A DNA stretch of 40,667 nt from JAYOFM01 sp038117225. Its GTDB lineage: Bacteria > Pseudomonadota > Alphaproteobacteria > Rhodospirillales > Casp-alpha2. Positions 27,466 to 35,755 of this stretch are shown in pieces. The DNA is taken from positions 1-40,667 of the forward strand of contig JAYOFM010000015.1 of assembly GCA_038117225.1 (NCBI GenBank). The letters run 5' to 3'. The notes beneath the pieces were generated by a model. The model searched no databases and was not told where the DNA came from. It worked only from the letters and a program-made list of their open reading frames with translations. The translations under genes were made by a program, and so were the position numbers. How positions within the stretch are numbered: position 1 is the stretch's first letter; the number at the start of each line of letters is the position of its first letter.

Positions 27466-28260
27466 TCATTGACCACGAAAGACCGGTTTGCGTTTCTCAT
27501 TGAAGGCGCGGATACCCTCGACGCGGTCTTCGGTCGGAATCAACTGGTTGTAGACACCAATTTCGAAGTCGTAGCCGGTGCCAAGGTCTGTCTGTGTCGC
27601 AACGTCCAAAGATTTCTTGGCCAGACGAACGGCGAGGGGGGCGTTGACGGCGATGGCGTTGGCCGTCTCAAGGGCCGTATCCATCAAAGCCGGCGCGTCG
27701 ACGACGCGATTGACGACGCCCCACGCCAAGGCGTCTTCGGCGCCGAAGGGTTTGCCGGCAAGAATGATTTCCTTGGCCCGCCGAACACCGACCGCGCGCG
27801 GCAGAGTCTGCGTGCCGGCGGCGCCCGGCATCAGGCCGATAGCGACCTCGGTGAAGGCGAAACGCGCCGTCGGCACGGCGTAGGCGAAGTCCGATGCTAG
27901 CACCAGTTCCAGGCCGCCAGCGTAGGCGGCGCCGTTGACGGCGGCGATGATGGGGACCGGGCAAGCCAGCATGGCGCGCACCATCTGCTCGATCAGTGCG
28001 TGCTGTCGTTTCCAGTCCTCGACGGTCATGCCGTCCCGTTCCTTCAGATCGGCGCCGGCGCAGAACGCCCTCTCACCGGCGCCGGTCAGCACGACGACCC
28101 GGGTGTCCGCCGGGTCGTGATAAAGGTCCGTCCATAACTGGCGCAGATCGGCGGCCAACTGTGTATTGAAGGCGTTGGCCCGCTGTGGACGATCCAGGGT
28201 TGCCGCCAGCACATGCGGTTCGCTCAACGTCAGGGAGAGAGTCTCAAAATTCCAGCGCAT
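27466..28260 (-). CDS. enoyl-CoA hydratase/isomerase family protein
   Basis: A crotonase-fold protein of 264 aa. The oxyanion-hole segments AFCAGADLKE and NGAAYAGGLEL are intact, and catalytic-type glutamates occur in GGLELVLASD and the FTEVAIGLMPGAAGTQ region. Likely a 2-enoyl-CoA hydratase such as in fatty, branched-chain or methylglutaconyl-CoA degradation; sequence alone does not fix the substrate. Its 5' region is shared with the divergent XRE regulator. It is separated from manC by 97 bp with no visible gene. Confidence 0.9.
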   Translation of the reverse strand: MRWNFETLSLTLSEPHVLAATLDRPQRANAFNTQLAADLRQLWTDLYHDPADTRVVVLTGAGERAFCAGADLKERDGMTVEDWKRQHALIEQMVRAMLACPVPIIAAVNGAAYAGGLELVLASDFAYAVPTARFAFTEVAIGLMPGAAGTQTLPRAVGVRRAKEIILAGKPFGAEDALAWGVVNRVVDAPALMDTALETANAIAVNAPLAVRLAKKSLDVATQTDLGTGYDFEIGVYNQLIPTEDRVEGIRAFNEKRKPVFRGQ

Positions 28261-28288
28261 ATTCGGTGAAGTTCCGCTTTTTCTTGGC

Positions 28289-28383
28289 GCCGTCGGAACC
28301 GACGGCCCACGTCAGGTCTTGTCAGGAGCGTGTCAGTTAGCACACTATAATACCCATAGCCGGGGTGCGATAATACCCGTAGC
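28289..28383. promoter_or_regulatory. XRE gene upstream region: inverted and direct repeats
   Basis: GCCGTCGG (28289-28296) and CCGACGGC (28299-28306) form an inverted repeat. Two near-identical 14-mers, ATAATACCCATAGC (28347-28360) and ATAATACCCGTAGC (28370-28383), are direct repeats 23 bp apart, with 13 of 14 bases equal. TATAAT at 28346-28351, a perfect -10 hexamer, overlaps the first, but no -35 with 16-18 bp spacing is seen. The layout suits control by a dimeric repressor, possibly the XRE protein itself. Confidence 0.5.
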
Positions 28384-28449
28384 TAGAGCGTGGATCGAGG
28401 GGGTCGATCATGATGCTCATTCGGGGGGGGTATGAAAGGAAGAAGAAAA

Positions 28450-28872
28450 ATGAGGAAACGTAGAAAGCCGGGTGTTCCGCACCCGGTAGACATCCATGTG
28501 GGTGGCCGCGTTCGGGCGCGGCGTTCATTCCTGGGATTGAGTCAGACCAAGCTTGGCGAGGCCGTCGGTCTGACATTTCAGCAGATTCAGAAGTACGAAC
28601 GCGGTGCCAATCGCATCGGCTCCAGCCGGTTGTTTCAGTTTGCCGGCATTCTTGATGTGCCGGTGTCCTACTTTTTCGAAGGTGTCGAGGCCGCGGTGGC
28701 CGAGTCCGAACTGGCGCCGGGCATGAGCGACAGCGATCAGACGCCGCTTTCCGGTGATGCCATGATGCAGAAGGAAACTCGGGATCTGATCGAGGCCTAC
28801 TATAAAATCACCGATGAGCGGGTTCGCAACCGGGTCTTCGAAGTCGCCAAGGCTGTGGCAAACTCCGCGTAG
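28450..28872 (+). CDS. XRE-family HTH transcriptional regulator
   Basis: A 140-aa regulator with an N-terminal Cro/C1 helix-turn-helix (about residues 19-75: RARRSFLGLSQTKLGEAV, QQIQKYERGANRI, DVPVSYFF). The C-terminal helix (LIEAYYKITDERVRNRVFEVA) is characteristic of a family abundant in Alphaproteobacteria. ATG 28450 is chosen because AAGGAAG (28436-28442) precedes it by 7 nt; an ATG at 28432 has only a G-run abutting it. Convergent with hemA, 24 bp apart. Confidence 0.88.
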   Translation: MRKRRKPGVPHPVDIHVGGRVRARRSFLGLSQTKLGEAVGLTFQQIQKYERGANRIGSSRLFQFAGILDVPVSYFFEGVEAAVAESELAPGMSDSDQTPLSGDAMMQKETRDLIEAYYKITDERVRNRVFEVAKAVANSA

Positions 28873-28896
28873 GACCGAAACATTCCGCGGTGGAAA

Positions 28897-30108
28897 TTAC
28901 GCGGCCGCCTTGAGTTCCAGTTTGTGCCAGACGGCCTTCAACGCCGTCACCAGTTCCGCCATTAAGGCATCATCGTGCAGCGGCGTCGGTGTGATGCGCA
29001 GCCGCTCGGTGCCCTTTGGCACGGTCGGGTAATTGATCGGCTGAATGTATATGCCGTGCTCTTCCAGCAGCAGGTCGGTGGCGCGTTTGCACAACACCGG
29101 GTCGGCGACCAGAATCGGCACGATGTGGGTGTCCGAAGGCATCAGCGGTAAACCGGCCTCGGTCACCAGGGTCTTCAAGCGTGCCGCCCGTTCCTGGTGG
29201 CGTTGGCGCAATTCATCATGGGCGCGCACGTGGCGCACGCTGGTCAGCGCCGCCGCCAATACCGATGGTGCCACCGTGGTGGTGAAAATAAAGCCAGCCG
29301 CCATACAGCGAACCGCGTCAATCAGCATCGCCGAGCCGGTGATATAACCACCCATTGTGCCGAACGCCTTGGCTAGCGTGCCCTCGATCACGTCGACCCT
29401 ATGGGCGACACCGTCGCGCTCGGAAATGCCGCCGCCGCCGGTGCCGTATAGGCCGACGGCGTGAACTTCGTCGAGATAGGTCATCGCGCCGTATTTTTCG
29501 GCGAGATCACAAATTTCGGCGATCGGCGCCACGTCGCCATCCATGGAATACACGGACTCGAAGACGATCAGCTTCGCCCGCTCACGGGGCAGGTCGGCGA
29601 GCTGGCGTTCCAGGTCGGCCATGTCGTTGTGGGCGAAGATTCGTTTTTCGCAGCGGCTATTGCGCACGCCAGCGATCATCGACGCGTGGTTCAAGGCATC
29701 CGACAGGATGACGCAGTCGGGCAGCAAGCTAGCGATGGTGGAAATGCCGGCGTCATTGGAAACATAACCGGAGGTAAATAGCAGCGCCGCTTCCTTGCCA
29801 TGAAGATCGGCGAGTTCCTGCTCCAGCAGGACGTGCAGATGCGTGGTGCCGGAGATATTGCGGGTGCCGCCCGATCCGGCGCCGTACCGCCCGGCGGCTT
29901 CCTGCGCCGCGGCAATGGACGGTGGATGCTGGCCCATGCCGAGATAATCGTTCGAACACCAGATGACCACTGGATGTTCGCCGCCGTCTCGCCGGTTGAT
30001 GGCATGCGGAAAATTGCCGGCCTGGCGTTCGAGGTCGGCGAAGACGCGATAACGCCCTTCACGGTTGACCTTGCCGACGGCGTCGGCGAAGACGGCGTTG
30101 TAATCCAT
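28897..30108 (-). CDS. hemA: 5-aminolevulinate synthase
   Basis: ALAS condenses glycine and succinyl-CoA to 5-aminolevulinate, the C4 route to heme typical of Alphaproteobacteria. The 403-aa protein starts MDYNAVFADA at 30108. PLP lysine K247 lies in GTLAKAFGTMGG. NDYLGMGQHP, GSGGTRNISGTTHLH, DEVHAVGLYG and the C-terminal RLRITPTPLH are all conserved. The frame stays open far upstream, but that part is antisense to the divergent acyl-CoA synthetase gene. GGGAG lies 10 nt before the ATG. An FNR/FixK-like box sits upstream, so oxygen-responsive control is likely. Confidence 0.96.
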   Translation of the reverse strand: MDYNAVFADAVGKVNREGRYRVFADLERQAGNFPHAINRRDGGEHPVVIWCSNDYLGMGQHPPSIAAAQEAAGRYGAGSGGTRNISGTTHLHVLLEQELADLHGKEAALLFTSGYVSNDAGISTIASLLPDCVILSDALNHASMIAGVRNSRCEKRIFAHNDMADLERQLADLPRERAKLIVFESVYSMDGDVAPIAEICDLAEKYGAMTYLDEVHAVGLYGTGGGGISERDGVAHRVDVIEGTLAKAFGTMGGYITGSAMLIDAVRCMAAGFIFTTTVAPSVLAAALTSVRHVRAHDELRQRHQERAARLKTLVTEAGLPLMPSDTHIVPILVADPVLCKRATDLLLEEHGIYIQPINYPTVPKGTERLRITPTPLHDDALMAELVTALKAVWHKLELKAAA

Positions 30109-30168
30109 TGGTCGCGTGCTCCCATGATTCGTCATTCGGCCATTCTGCGGATTGCCAGCCGACGAACA

Positions 30169-30182
30169 TTGACATCGATCAA
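30169..30182 (-). promoter_or_regulatory. FNR/FixK-like box upstream of hemA
   Basis: TTGACATCGATCAA (minus strand TTGATCGATGTCAA) matches the FNR/FixK consensus TTGAT-N4-ATCAA with one mismatch. Its centre is about 67 nt before the hemA ATG. A -10-like CAGAAT at 30147-30142 would put transcription start near 30135 and the box near -41, the usual activating position. It also lies about 110 bp before the divergent acyl-CoA synthetase start. Confidence 0.6.
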
Positions 30183-30285
30183 TTTTCGACATGCGCGGGA
30201 TAAAACGCAATGGGCCTTTTGGCATGACCACATGGCGCCTAACATACGTGGAGATGGGGCAGGGGTGAAGACCGTGAATTCCCGT

Positions 30286-32385
30286 ATGACAGAAAATCCG
30301 CTTCGGCTGGCTCGGGCGCTGTTCGCGCCGGACAGTGTCGCGCTGATCGGTGCCTCGGCCGACGCGGAAAAAAATACCGGCCGGCCGCAGCGCTATCTGG
30401 CCGATCACGGCTATCCCGGCCGCGTGGTGCCGATCAACCCGAACCGTGACCGGGTGCAGGGGGTCGAGGCTTTTAAAGCCGTCGCCGACGCACCGGGGCC
30501 GATCGATCACGCCTTCATCATGGTGCCGGCGACGGCGGTGCCGGCCGCCATCGAGGATTGCGTCCGCGCCGGCGTCACCATAGCGACCGTCTACACCGAC
30601 GGCTTCGCGGAAACCGGTTGCGAAGGTCGGCGCCTGCAGGAACAACTGGTGGCGACGGCGCGCGCCGGTGGCCTGCGTCTGATCGGGCCAAATTGCATGG
30701 GTATCATCTGCCCGGCGTCGCGGCTGATGCTTTCGGTCAACGCCATCCTTGAATCCACGGATTTGCCGGTCGGTCGTCTCGGCATTATCTCCCAGTCGGG
30801 ATCGATGCTGGGCGCCATGTTGTCGCGTGGCGCCGCGCGGGACTTCGGATTTTCCCGCATGATTTCCATCGGTAACGAAGCCGACCTGGGTGTTGGCGAG
30901 GTCATGGACCTGCTGGTCGACGACGATGCCACGGACAGCATTCTGTTGTTTTTGGAAAGCGTGCGTGACGGCGCCGCCATCGGCGCCGCCGCTCGCCGTG
31001 CCTTCGCCGCTGGCAAGCCGGTCATTGCCTATAAACTCGGCCGTTCCGCCGAAGGTCGTGAAATCGCCATCTCGCACTCTGGCGCACTCGCCGGCGAGGA
31101 CGCCGCCGCCGACGCTTTCTTCCGCGCCAACGCCATCGCCCGGGTCGATGTGCTGGAGACCTTGATCGAGGCACCGCCATTGCTGGTGCATGGTGCGGCG
31201 AGCGGCCGCCGGGTTGCCGTCATCACCACCACCGGTGGCGGCGCCGCGACCATCGTTGACCGGTTGGGCGAAGCCGGATTGGAACTCGTCGGCGCACCGC
31301 CCGAACTGCGGGCCCTGCTGGCGCAATATGACATCGATGTGAGCGGCTCGCGGTTAATCGATCTGACCATGGCCGGGGCCCGCGAAGGGGTTTACGGCAA
31401 GGCCCTTCGTCTCATGTTGGACAGTGATGCCTGCGATGCCGTGGTCTGTGTCGTTGGTTCCTCTGGCCAGTTTCATCCGGAAGTCGCCGTCGCCCCCATC
31501 CGCGACGTTGCCGCCGGATGTTCCAAGCCCGTCGCGGTATACATCAACCCGCAGGCGGACGCATCGCTGAAACTTCTCGCCGACGCCGGCATTGCCGCCT
31601 TCCGCACGCCGGAAGCGTGCGCCGACGGCCTGCGCGCCGCCCTTCGACGCACGGCGCCGGCAGCGCCGCCCGCGTCCCCCACGGCATCGATTCCCAGTGG
31701 CGAGGATCTGGCTGTTGACCGTACGTTTGCGGAGGATGAATCGCTCGCCTTCATGGCGGCGCTCGGCATTCCAGTGGTACCGCATCGGGTGCTGTTGGCG
31801 CCCGGTGACGGTGCCGACCTCACCTTTCCGGTGGCGGCCAAGGTGTTGTCCGCGGATATCCCCCACAAGACCGATGCCGGCGGCGTGCGTCTCGGCATCG
31901 CCGACCCGGCGGCGCTGTCGGCGGCGCGGGCGGATATCCTGGCCACCGTCGGTCGCCACCACCCGGCGGCTCGCATCGATGGCCTGATGGTTCAGGAAAT
32001 GCAATGCGGCCTGGGCGAGGTCCTCGTCGGATTCCGCCTTGATCCGCAGTTCGGCCCTCTGGTGATTCTGGCGGCCGGTGGCGTGCTCGCGGAAGTGTAC
32101 GAGGATCGGGCAATCCGGCTGGCACCCATCGACCATGACACGGCCCGTGAGATGATCGACGACGTACGTGGTCTGGCGCCCCTGCGCGGGTATCGGGGAT
32201 TGCCGTTGGGCGACTTGATGGCCTTGGCCGATGTCCTGGTCAGGCTGTCTGACTTGGCGCGAGTGCCCGGCATCGCCGAAGCCGAGATCAACCCGTTGGT
32301 CGTCATGCGTGCGGGGCAAGGGGTCGTCGCTGTCGATGGGCTTGTGGTATCCATGGCATCGGCGGACGGCGGGGATTCCACATGA
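30286..32385 (+). CDS. NDP-forming acyl-CoA synthetase (acetate--CoA ligase family)
   Basis: A 699-aa single-chain acyl-CoA synthetase (NDP-forming). In order it has a CoA-binding Rossmann domain (FAPDSVALIGASADAEKNTG), succinyl-CoA-ligase-like domains with the phospho-His loop AISHSGALAGEDA (H264), and a C-terminal ATP-grasp part (AAKVLSADIPHKTDAGGV, ILAAGGVLAEVYEDR). It converts a carboxylic acid, CoA and NTP to acyl-CoA, NDP and Pi, or the reverse. ATG 30286 is conservative; GTG 30265, after a purine-rich GGAGATGGGGCAGGG, is a plausible earlier start. It overlaps the next gene by 4 bp (ATGA). Confidence 0.87.
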   Translation: MTENPLRLARALFAPDSVALIGASADAEKNTGRPQRYLADHGYPGRVVPINPNRDRVQGVEAFKAVADAPGPIDHAFIMVPATAVPAAIEDCVRAGVTIATVYTDGFAETGCEGRRLQEQLVATARAGGLRLIGPNCMGIICPASRLMLSVNAILESTDLPVGRLGIISQSGSMLGAMLSRGAARDFGFSRMISIGNEADLGVGEVMDLLVDDDATDSILLFLESVRDGAAIGAAARRAFAAGKPVIAYKLGRSAEGREIAISHSGALAGEDAAADAFFRANAIARVDVLETLIEAPPLLVHGAASGRRVAVITTTGGGAATIVDRLGEAGLELVGAPPELRALLAQYDIDVSGSRLIDLTMAGAREGVYGKALRLMLDSDACDAVVCVVGSSGQFHPEVAVAPIRDVAAGCSKPVAVYINPQADASLKLLADAGIAAFRTPEACADGLRAALRRTAPAAPPASPTASIPSGEDLAVDRTFAEDESLAFMAALGIPVVPHRVLLAPGDGADLTFPVAAKVLSADIPHKTDAGGVRLGIADPAALSAARADILATVGRHHPAARIDGLMVQEMQCGLGEVLVGFRLDPQFGPLVILAAGGVLAEVYEDRAIRLAPIDHDTAREMIDDVRGLAPLRGYRGLPLGDLMALADVLVRLSDLARVPGIAEAEINPLVVMRAGQGVVAVDGLVVSMASADGGDST

Positions 32386-33620
32386 AGCGAGCTGTAATTG
32401 TTATTTGCGATGGTCTGCGGGCCGACATGGTAACCCCGGCGTGGGCGCCCAATCTCTGCCGGCTGGCGGATCAAGGCCGCTTTTTTCGCAACCATCGGAG
32501 CGTCTATCCGTCGACCACGCGTACCGCGTCGGCCTCCATCGCCACCGGTTGTCTGCCCGGCCGACATGGCCTGGAGGGCAATTGCGTCGCCATCGATGAA
32601 GGCGATGGCTTGGTGGCGCTGAGCGCCGGTCCGCCTGATTTCCGTGACCGCTTGCGCCGCGCTACCGGCCAGACCCTTCGCGTGCCGACACTGGCCGAAC
32701 GTCTCGTCAATCATGGCGGTGCGGTCATCTATTCCAATGTTTCGCCCGGCGCGGCCTTGTTCCAGGATCCGGATGACTTCGCCGAACTGCGCCATCGCAC
32801 CTTGGCTCATGCGCCTGGAGGTACCGCCGCCGCACCGTTGGCGACCACTCACGATGCGGCGGGCGATACCGAAATGACGACGCGTTTTATCCGCGATGTC
32901 GTGCAGGGCGCGCGCCCGGCGCTGGCACTGCTGTGGCTTTGCGAGCCCGACCATACGCAACACGCATCGCCGCTCGGCTCGCCCGAGCACCTGGCCGTGT
33001 TGGCCGCCGCCGATGCCAATGTCGCGCGGGTCGCGGATGCCATCGGCGATGATGATGATGCTCTTTTGCTGGTGGGTTCCGACCATGGCCACGAGACCAT
33101 CGGCGAGGTCGTTGATCTGGAAGCCATGCTGATCGAGGCCGGATTGAAGGCGTCGTCGAAATCGCAAGACGTTGTCGTCGCGTCCAACGTTTTTGGGGCG
33201 TCGCTCTATCTCTCCGATGATGCCCGCGATCGAATTCCCGCGATCATCGGCTTGTTGACTGCAGACGATCGCATTGCTCAGGTCTTTCATGGTGCTGGTT
33301 TGGCAGAGGTCGGTCACCGGCCCGACGGTCCGCTTGCCATCGCGATGACGGGGCGCCAGGAACCAACGCCAAGCGCTTTCGGCATCGCCGGGACCGCCGT
33401 CGCTTTTGCGTCACCATTCTCGAGTGAAATCAAGCCGGGTTGTGCGCAGCACGGGGGGCTTGGCGAAAATGAACAGAGCCCGTTCCTGATCGCGCGCGGC
33501 GCCGGCTTCGCCGCCGGCAGCCAATCGCACGCCCCGACATCGATCCTGGATATCGCGCCCACGGTGCTGCGGCATCTGGGCGTCGCCGCCAACGGCATGG
33601 ATGGCCAACCGCTTGAATAA
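32382..33620 (+). CDS. alkaline-phosphatase-superfamily hydrolase
   Basis: A 412-aa member of the type I phosphodiesterase/nucleotide pyrophosphatase branch. Metal ligand D10 is in VIVICDGLRADM, the nucleophile is T45 or T46 in YPSTTRTASASIATG, and further ligands are in CEPDHTQH and GSDHGHETIG plus the late QSHAP His. There is no signal peptide, so it is cytoplasmic. Phosphonoacetate hydrolase (PhnA) shares this architecture and length, so a C-P or phosphoester substrate is possible. It overlaps the CoA synthetase gene by 4 bp, implying a linked pathway. Confidence 0.8.
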   Translation: MKRAVIVICDGLRADMVTPAWAPNLCRLADQGRFFRNHRSVYPSTTRTASASIATGCLPGRHGLEGNCVAIDEGDGLVALSAGPPDFRDRLRRATGQTLRVPTLAERLVNHGGAVIYSNVSPGAALFQDPDDFAELRHRTLAHAPGGTAAAPLATTHDAAGDTEMTTRFIRDVVQGARPALALLWLCEPDHTQHASPLGSPEHLAVLAAADANVARVADAIGDDDDALLLVGSDHGHETIGEVVDLEAMLIEAGLKASSKSQDVVVASNVFGASLYLSDDARDRIPAIIGLLTADDRIAQVFHGAGLAEVGHRPDGPLAIAMTGRQEPTPSAFGIAGTAVAFASPFSSEIKPGCAQHGGLGENEQSPFLIARGAGFAAGSQSHAPTSILDIAPTVLRHLGVAANGMDGQPLE

Positions 33621-33643
33621 CTATCGAACAGGGAATTGCTCAC

Positions 33644-34531
33644 GTGAGCCGCATCAATATTAAGTTCACCCGTTTTTCCGCCTTTTATACTCCGCTGCTG
33701 GCAACCGCCGCCGCCGGGTTCCTTAAGGATGAGGGCCTGGAGCCGCATCTGGCCATCTGCGAGGAAGGGGAAAGCGCCATCGAAGCGTTGCTTGATGGCA
33801 GCGCTCACGTTGCGCAGTCGGCACCGGCGCAGGGTCTCGGATCGCTGGAAAAAGGGGCCGCGCCCGGAGCCGTGCATTTCGCGCAGATCAATAAGATGGA
33901 TGGCTTCTTTCTCACCGGACGGACACCGGAACCGGATTTTTCGTGGGCCGGGCTTGCCGGCCGCACGGTCATCGTCACTCACGGTGCGCAGCCGCTTGCC
34001 ATGTTCAAGTACGCCTGCAAGCGCCAGGGACTCGACTATGCGGCCATCGACGCCATCGATGCCGGCAAGGGGCCGGACATGGATGCCATGTTCCGTGCCG
34101 GCAAGGGCGATTACATTCATCAGCAGGGCCCGGCGCCGCAACAGCTGGCGGCGGATGGCGTCGGCTACGTTGTGGCGTCGGTCGGCCAGGCCATCGGGCC
34201 GTGCGCGTTTTCATCGTTGGCGGCGACGCGGGAATGGCTGGCCGGTGACATGGCGCTGGCGTTCATGCGCGCCTACCGTAAGACCCGGCTGTGGCTTAAC
34301 GAGGCGCCGGCCGCGGAAATTGCCGCCGCTGAAAAAGAATGGTTCCCGTCCATCGACGCGGCTGTTCTCGCCAACTGCATCGGCTTTTACCAGACCCTCG
34401 GCTGCTGGGTGCCGGACGTGGAAATCACGCGGGAGGCGTTCGATGTGACACTGGATGTATTCCGCAACGTCGGGCGCGATCATCCGTCGAGCGCCTACGA
34501 TTCCATTGTCGTCCCACCCCCGGGAAGCTGA
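33644..34531 (+). CDS. NMT1/THI5-like solute-binding-fold protein, no signal peptide
   Basis: A 295-aa periplasmic-binding-protein-like fold of the NMT1/SsuA group: FTRFSAFYTPLLATAAAGFLKDEGL, then AHVAQSAPAQGL and a WFPSIDAAVL C-terminal part. Unlike transporter subunits it has neither a signal peptide nor a lipobox, and no ABC permease or ATPase is nearby. It may be cytoplasmic, as an intracellular binding or THI5-type enzyme. The CCCFC motif of yeast Thi5 is absent. GTG 33644 is preceded by AGGGA about 10 nt upstream. It lies 23 bp after the hydrolase gene. Confidence 0.7.
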   Translation: MSRINIKFTRFSAFYTPLLATAAAGFLKDEGLEPHLAICEEGESAIEALLDGSAHVAQSAPAQGLGSLEKGAAPGAVHFAQINKMDGFFLTGRTPEPDFSWAGLAGRTVIVTHGAQPLAMFKYACKRQGLDYAAIDAIDAGKGPDMDAMFRAGKGDYIHQQGPAPQQLAADGVGYVVASVGQAIGPCAFSSLAATREWLAGDMALAFMRAYRKTRLWLNEAPAAEIAAAEKEWFPSIDAAVLANCIGFYQTLGCWVPDVEITREAFDVTLDVFRNVGRDHPSSAYDSIVVPPPGS

Positions 34532-34555
34532 GGCGGCGCCGCGGTGGAGCCGCCG

Positions 34556-35755
34556 ATGAGCGGTGGCAATCCCTGGAAGACCCGGCTGCCGCTGCTGGTA
34601 CTGACCCACACGGTGGGCACCACCAACGTGGTTTCGGTGATGGCCATGGCGCCGTTGATCACAGGAGATCTGGGGCTCAGTGCCATCGCCTTCGGCACCT
34701 TCGTGTCGGCCTATTACGGCGCCCAAGCCTGTGGCTCGCTGCCGGCCGGCGCGCTGACGGACCGCCTGGGCGTGGCGCGCACATTGCTTGTCTGCCACGC
34801 CTTGATGGTGGTGGCGGCACTGACGCTGGGGATCGCCTCGGGCTATGCCCAGTGTCTCGGCGCCATGTTCCTGATGGGATTCGGCTATTCCATGTCCAAC
34901 CCGTCGACGGCGCGCGGGGTACTCGATTGGTTCCCCGAAGCGCGGCGCGGCACCGCAATGGGCATCAAGCAGGTCGGCGTGCCGATCGGCGGCATCATCG
35001 CCGCCGGTAGCGGCGCGTTGGCCGAATACGTGCATTGGCAAACCATCATGTTCGGTATCGCCGCCATGATCGCCATCAACGGCGTGCTGTGTCTCAGCCT
35101 GCTGGTCGCCGACCGGGACCGGGTGCGCCGCGACGGGCCAAGCCCGCTCGCTAATATTCGCGAGGTGCTGCGGGACTGGAATTTTTCACGCTTCGCCGTT
35201 CTTGGCGGATTATTGAACGCGGGGCAGACCAACTTCTTCGGCTTCCTAACGTTGTTTCTGACCGAGGCAGCGCGTGCCAGCCAGCCGATGGCGGCGTTCG
35301 CCGTTGGTCTGGCACAGGCGTCGAGCGCCATTGCACGGATCGTCTGGGGCGTCGCCAGTGATCGTTGGTACGTTGGCCGCCGCAAGGTTTTGAAGGCGTG
35401 GATCTGTGGCGCCGCGGCGGTCATGCTGGCGATGATGGTTTTGGTTGGCTCCGACGGACCGGGGTTGTGGATGGGCCTGGCGTTGACTCTAGGGCTCGGC
35501 GTCACCATTGCCTCTTTCGCGCCAGTCACTCAGGCCATCGCGGTCGAGGCCGTCGAGCCTCGACTGGCCGGCTCGGCGGTCGGTCTTAATATGGTCGGCC
35601 TGCACGTGGGCGGCATGTTGGGACCGATCCTGTTCGGCGCCGCCGTCGACGCCTTCGGCGGTTTCGATGCCGGCTGGTTGCTGACCGCGGCCCTGGTTGG
35701 CGTCGGCACGCTGATCCTGGTGTTCTGGTTCCGCGAGGGGCGCCCGGCCGCATGA
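34556..35755 (+). CDS. MFS transporter, first of a paralogous pair
   Basis: A 12-helix major facilitator of 399 aa, inner membrane. The loop 2-3 motif GALTDRLGVARTLL is present, and helix 4/5 carries NPSTARGVLDWFPEARRGTA, with MGIKQVGVPIGG following, a pattern typical of carboxylate/organic-anion MFS members. ATG 34556 has GGAG at 34546-34549; the GTG at 34544 overlaps that ribosome site. The gene overlaps the next MFS gene by 4 bp (ATGA), and the two products are clearly related. It probably imports the substrate of this cluster. Confidence 0.9.
   Translation: MSGGNPWKTRLPLLVLTHTVGTTNVVSVMAMAPLITGDLGLSAIAFGTFVSAYYGAQACGSLPAGALTDRLGVARTLLVCHALMVVAALTLGIASGYAQCLGAMFLMGFGYSMSNPSTARGVLDWFPEARRGTAMGIKQVGVPIGGIIAAGSGALAEYVHWQTIMFGIAAMIAINGVLCLSLLVADRDRVRRDGPSPLANIREVLRDWNFSRFAVLGGLLNAGQTNFFGFLTLFLTEAARASQPMAAFAVGLAQASSAIARIVWGVASDRWYVGRRKVLKAWICGAAAVMLAMMVLVGSDGPGLWMGLALTLGLGVTIASFAPVTQAIAVEAVEPRLAGSAVGLNMVGLHVGGMLGPILFGAAVDAFGGFDAGWLLTAALVGVGTLILVFWFREGRPAA

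Noticed and set aside
29800..30285. N-terminal extension of the acyl-CoA synthetase (to 861 aa)
   Set aside because: It covers the 5' half of hemA in antisense. The CoA-binding domain begins at about 30290, so the start is near 30286 or 30265.
30109..31326. N-terminal extension of hemA (to 809 aa)
   Set aside because: ALAS proteins are about 400 aa and start at MDYN; the extension is antisense to the CoA synthetase.
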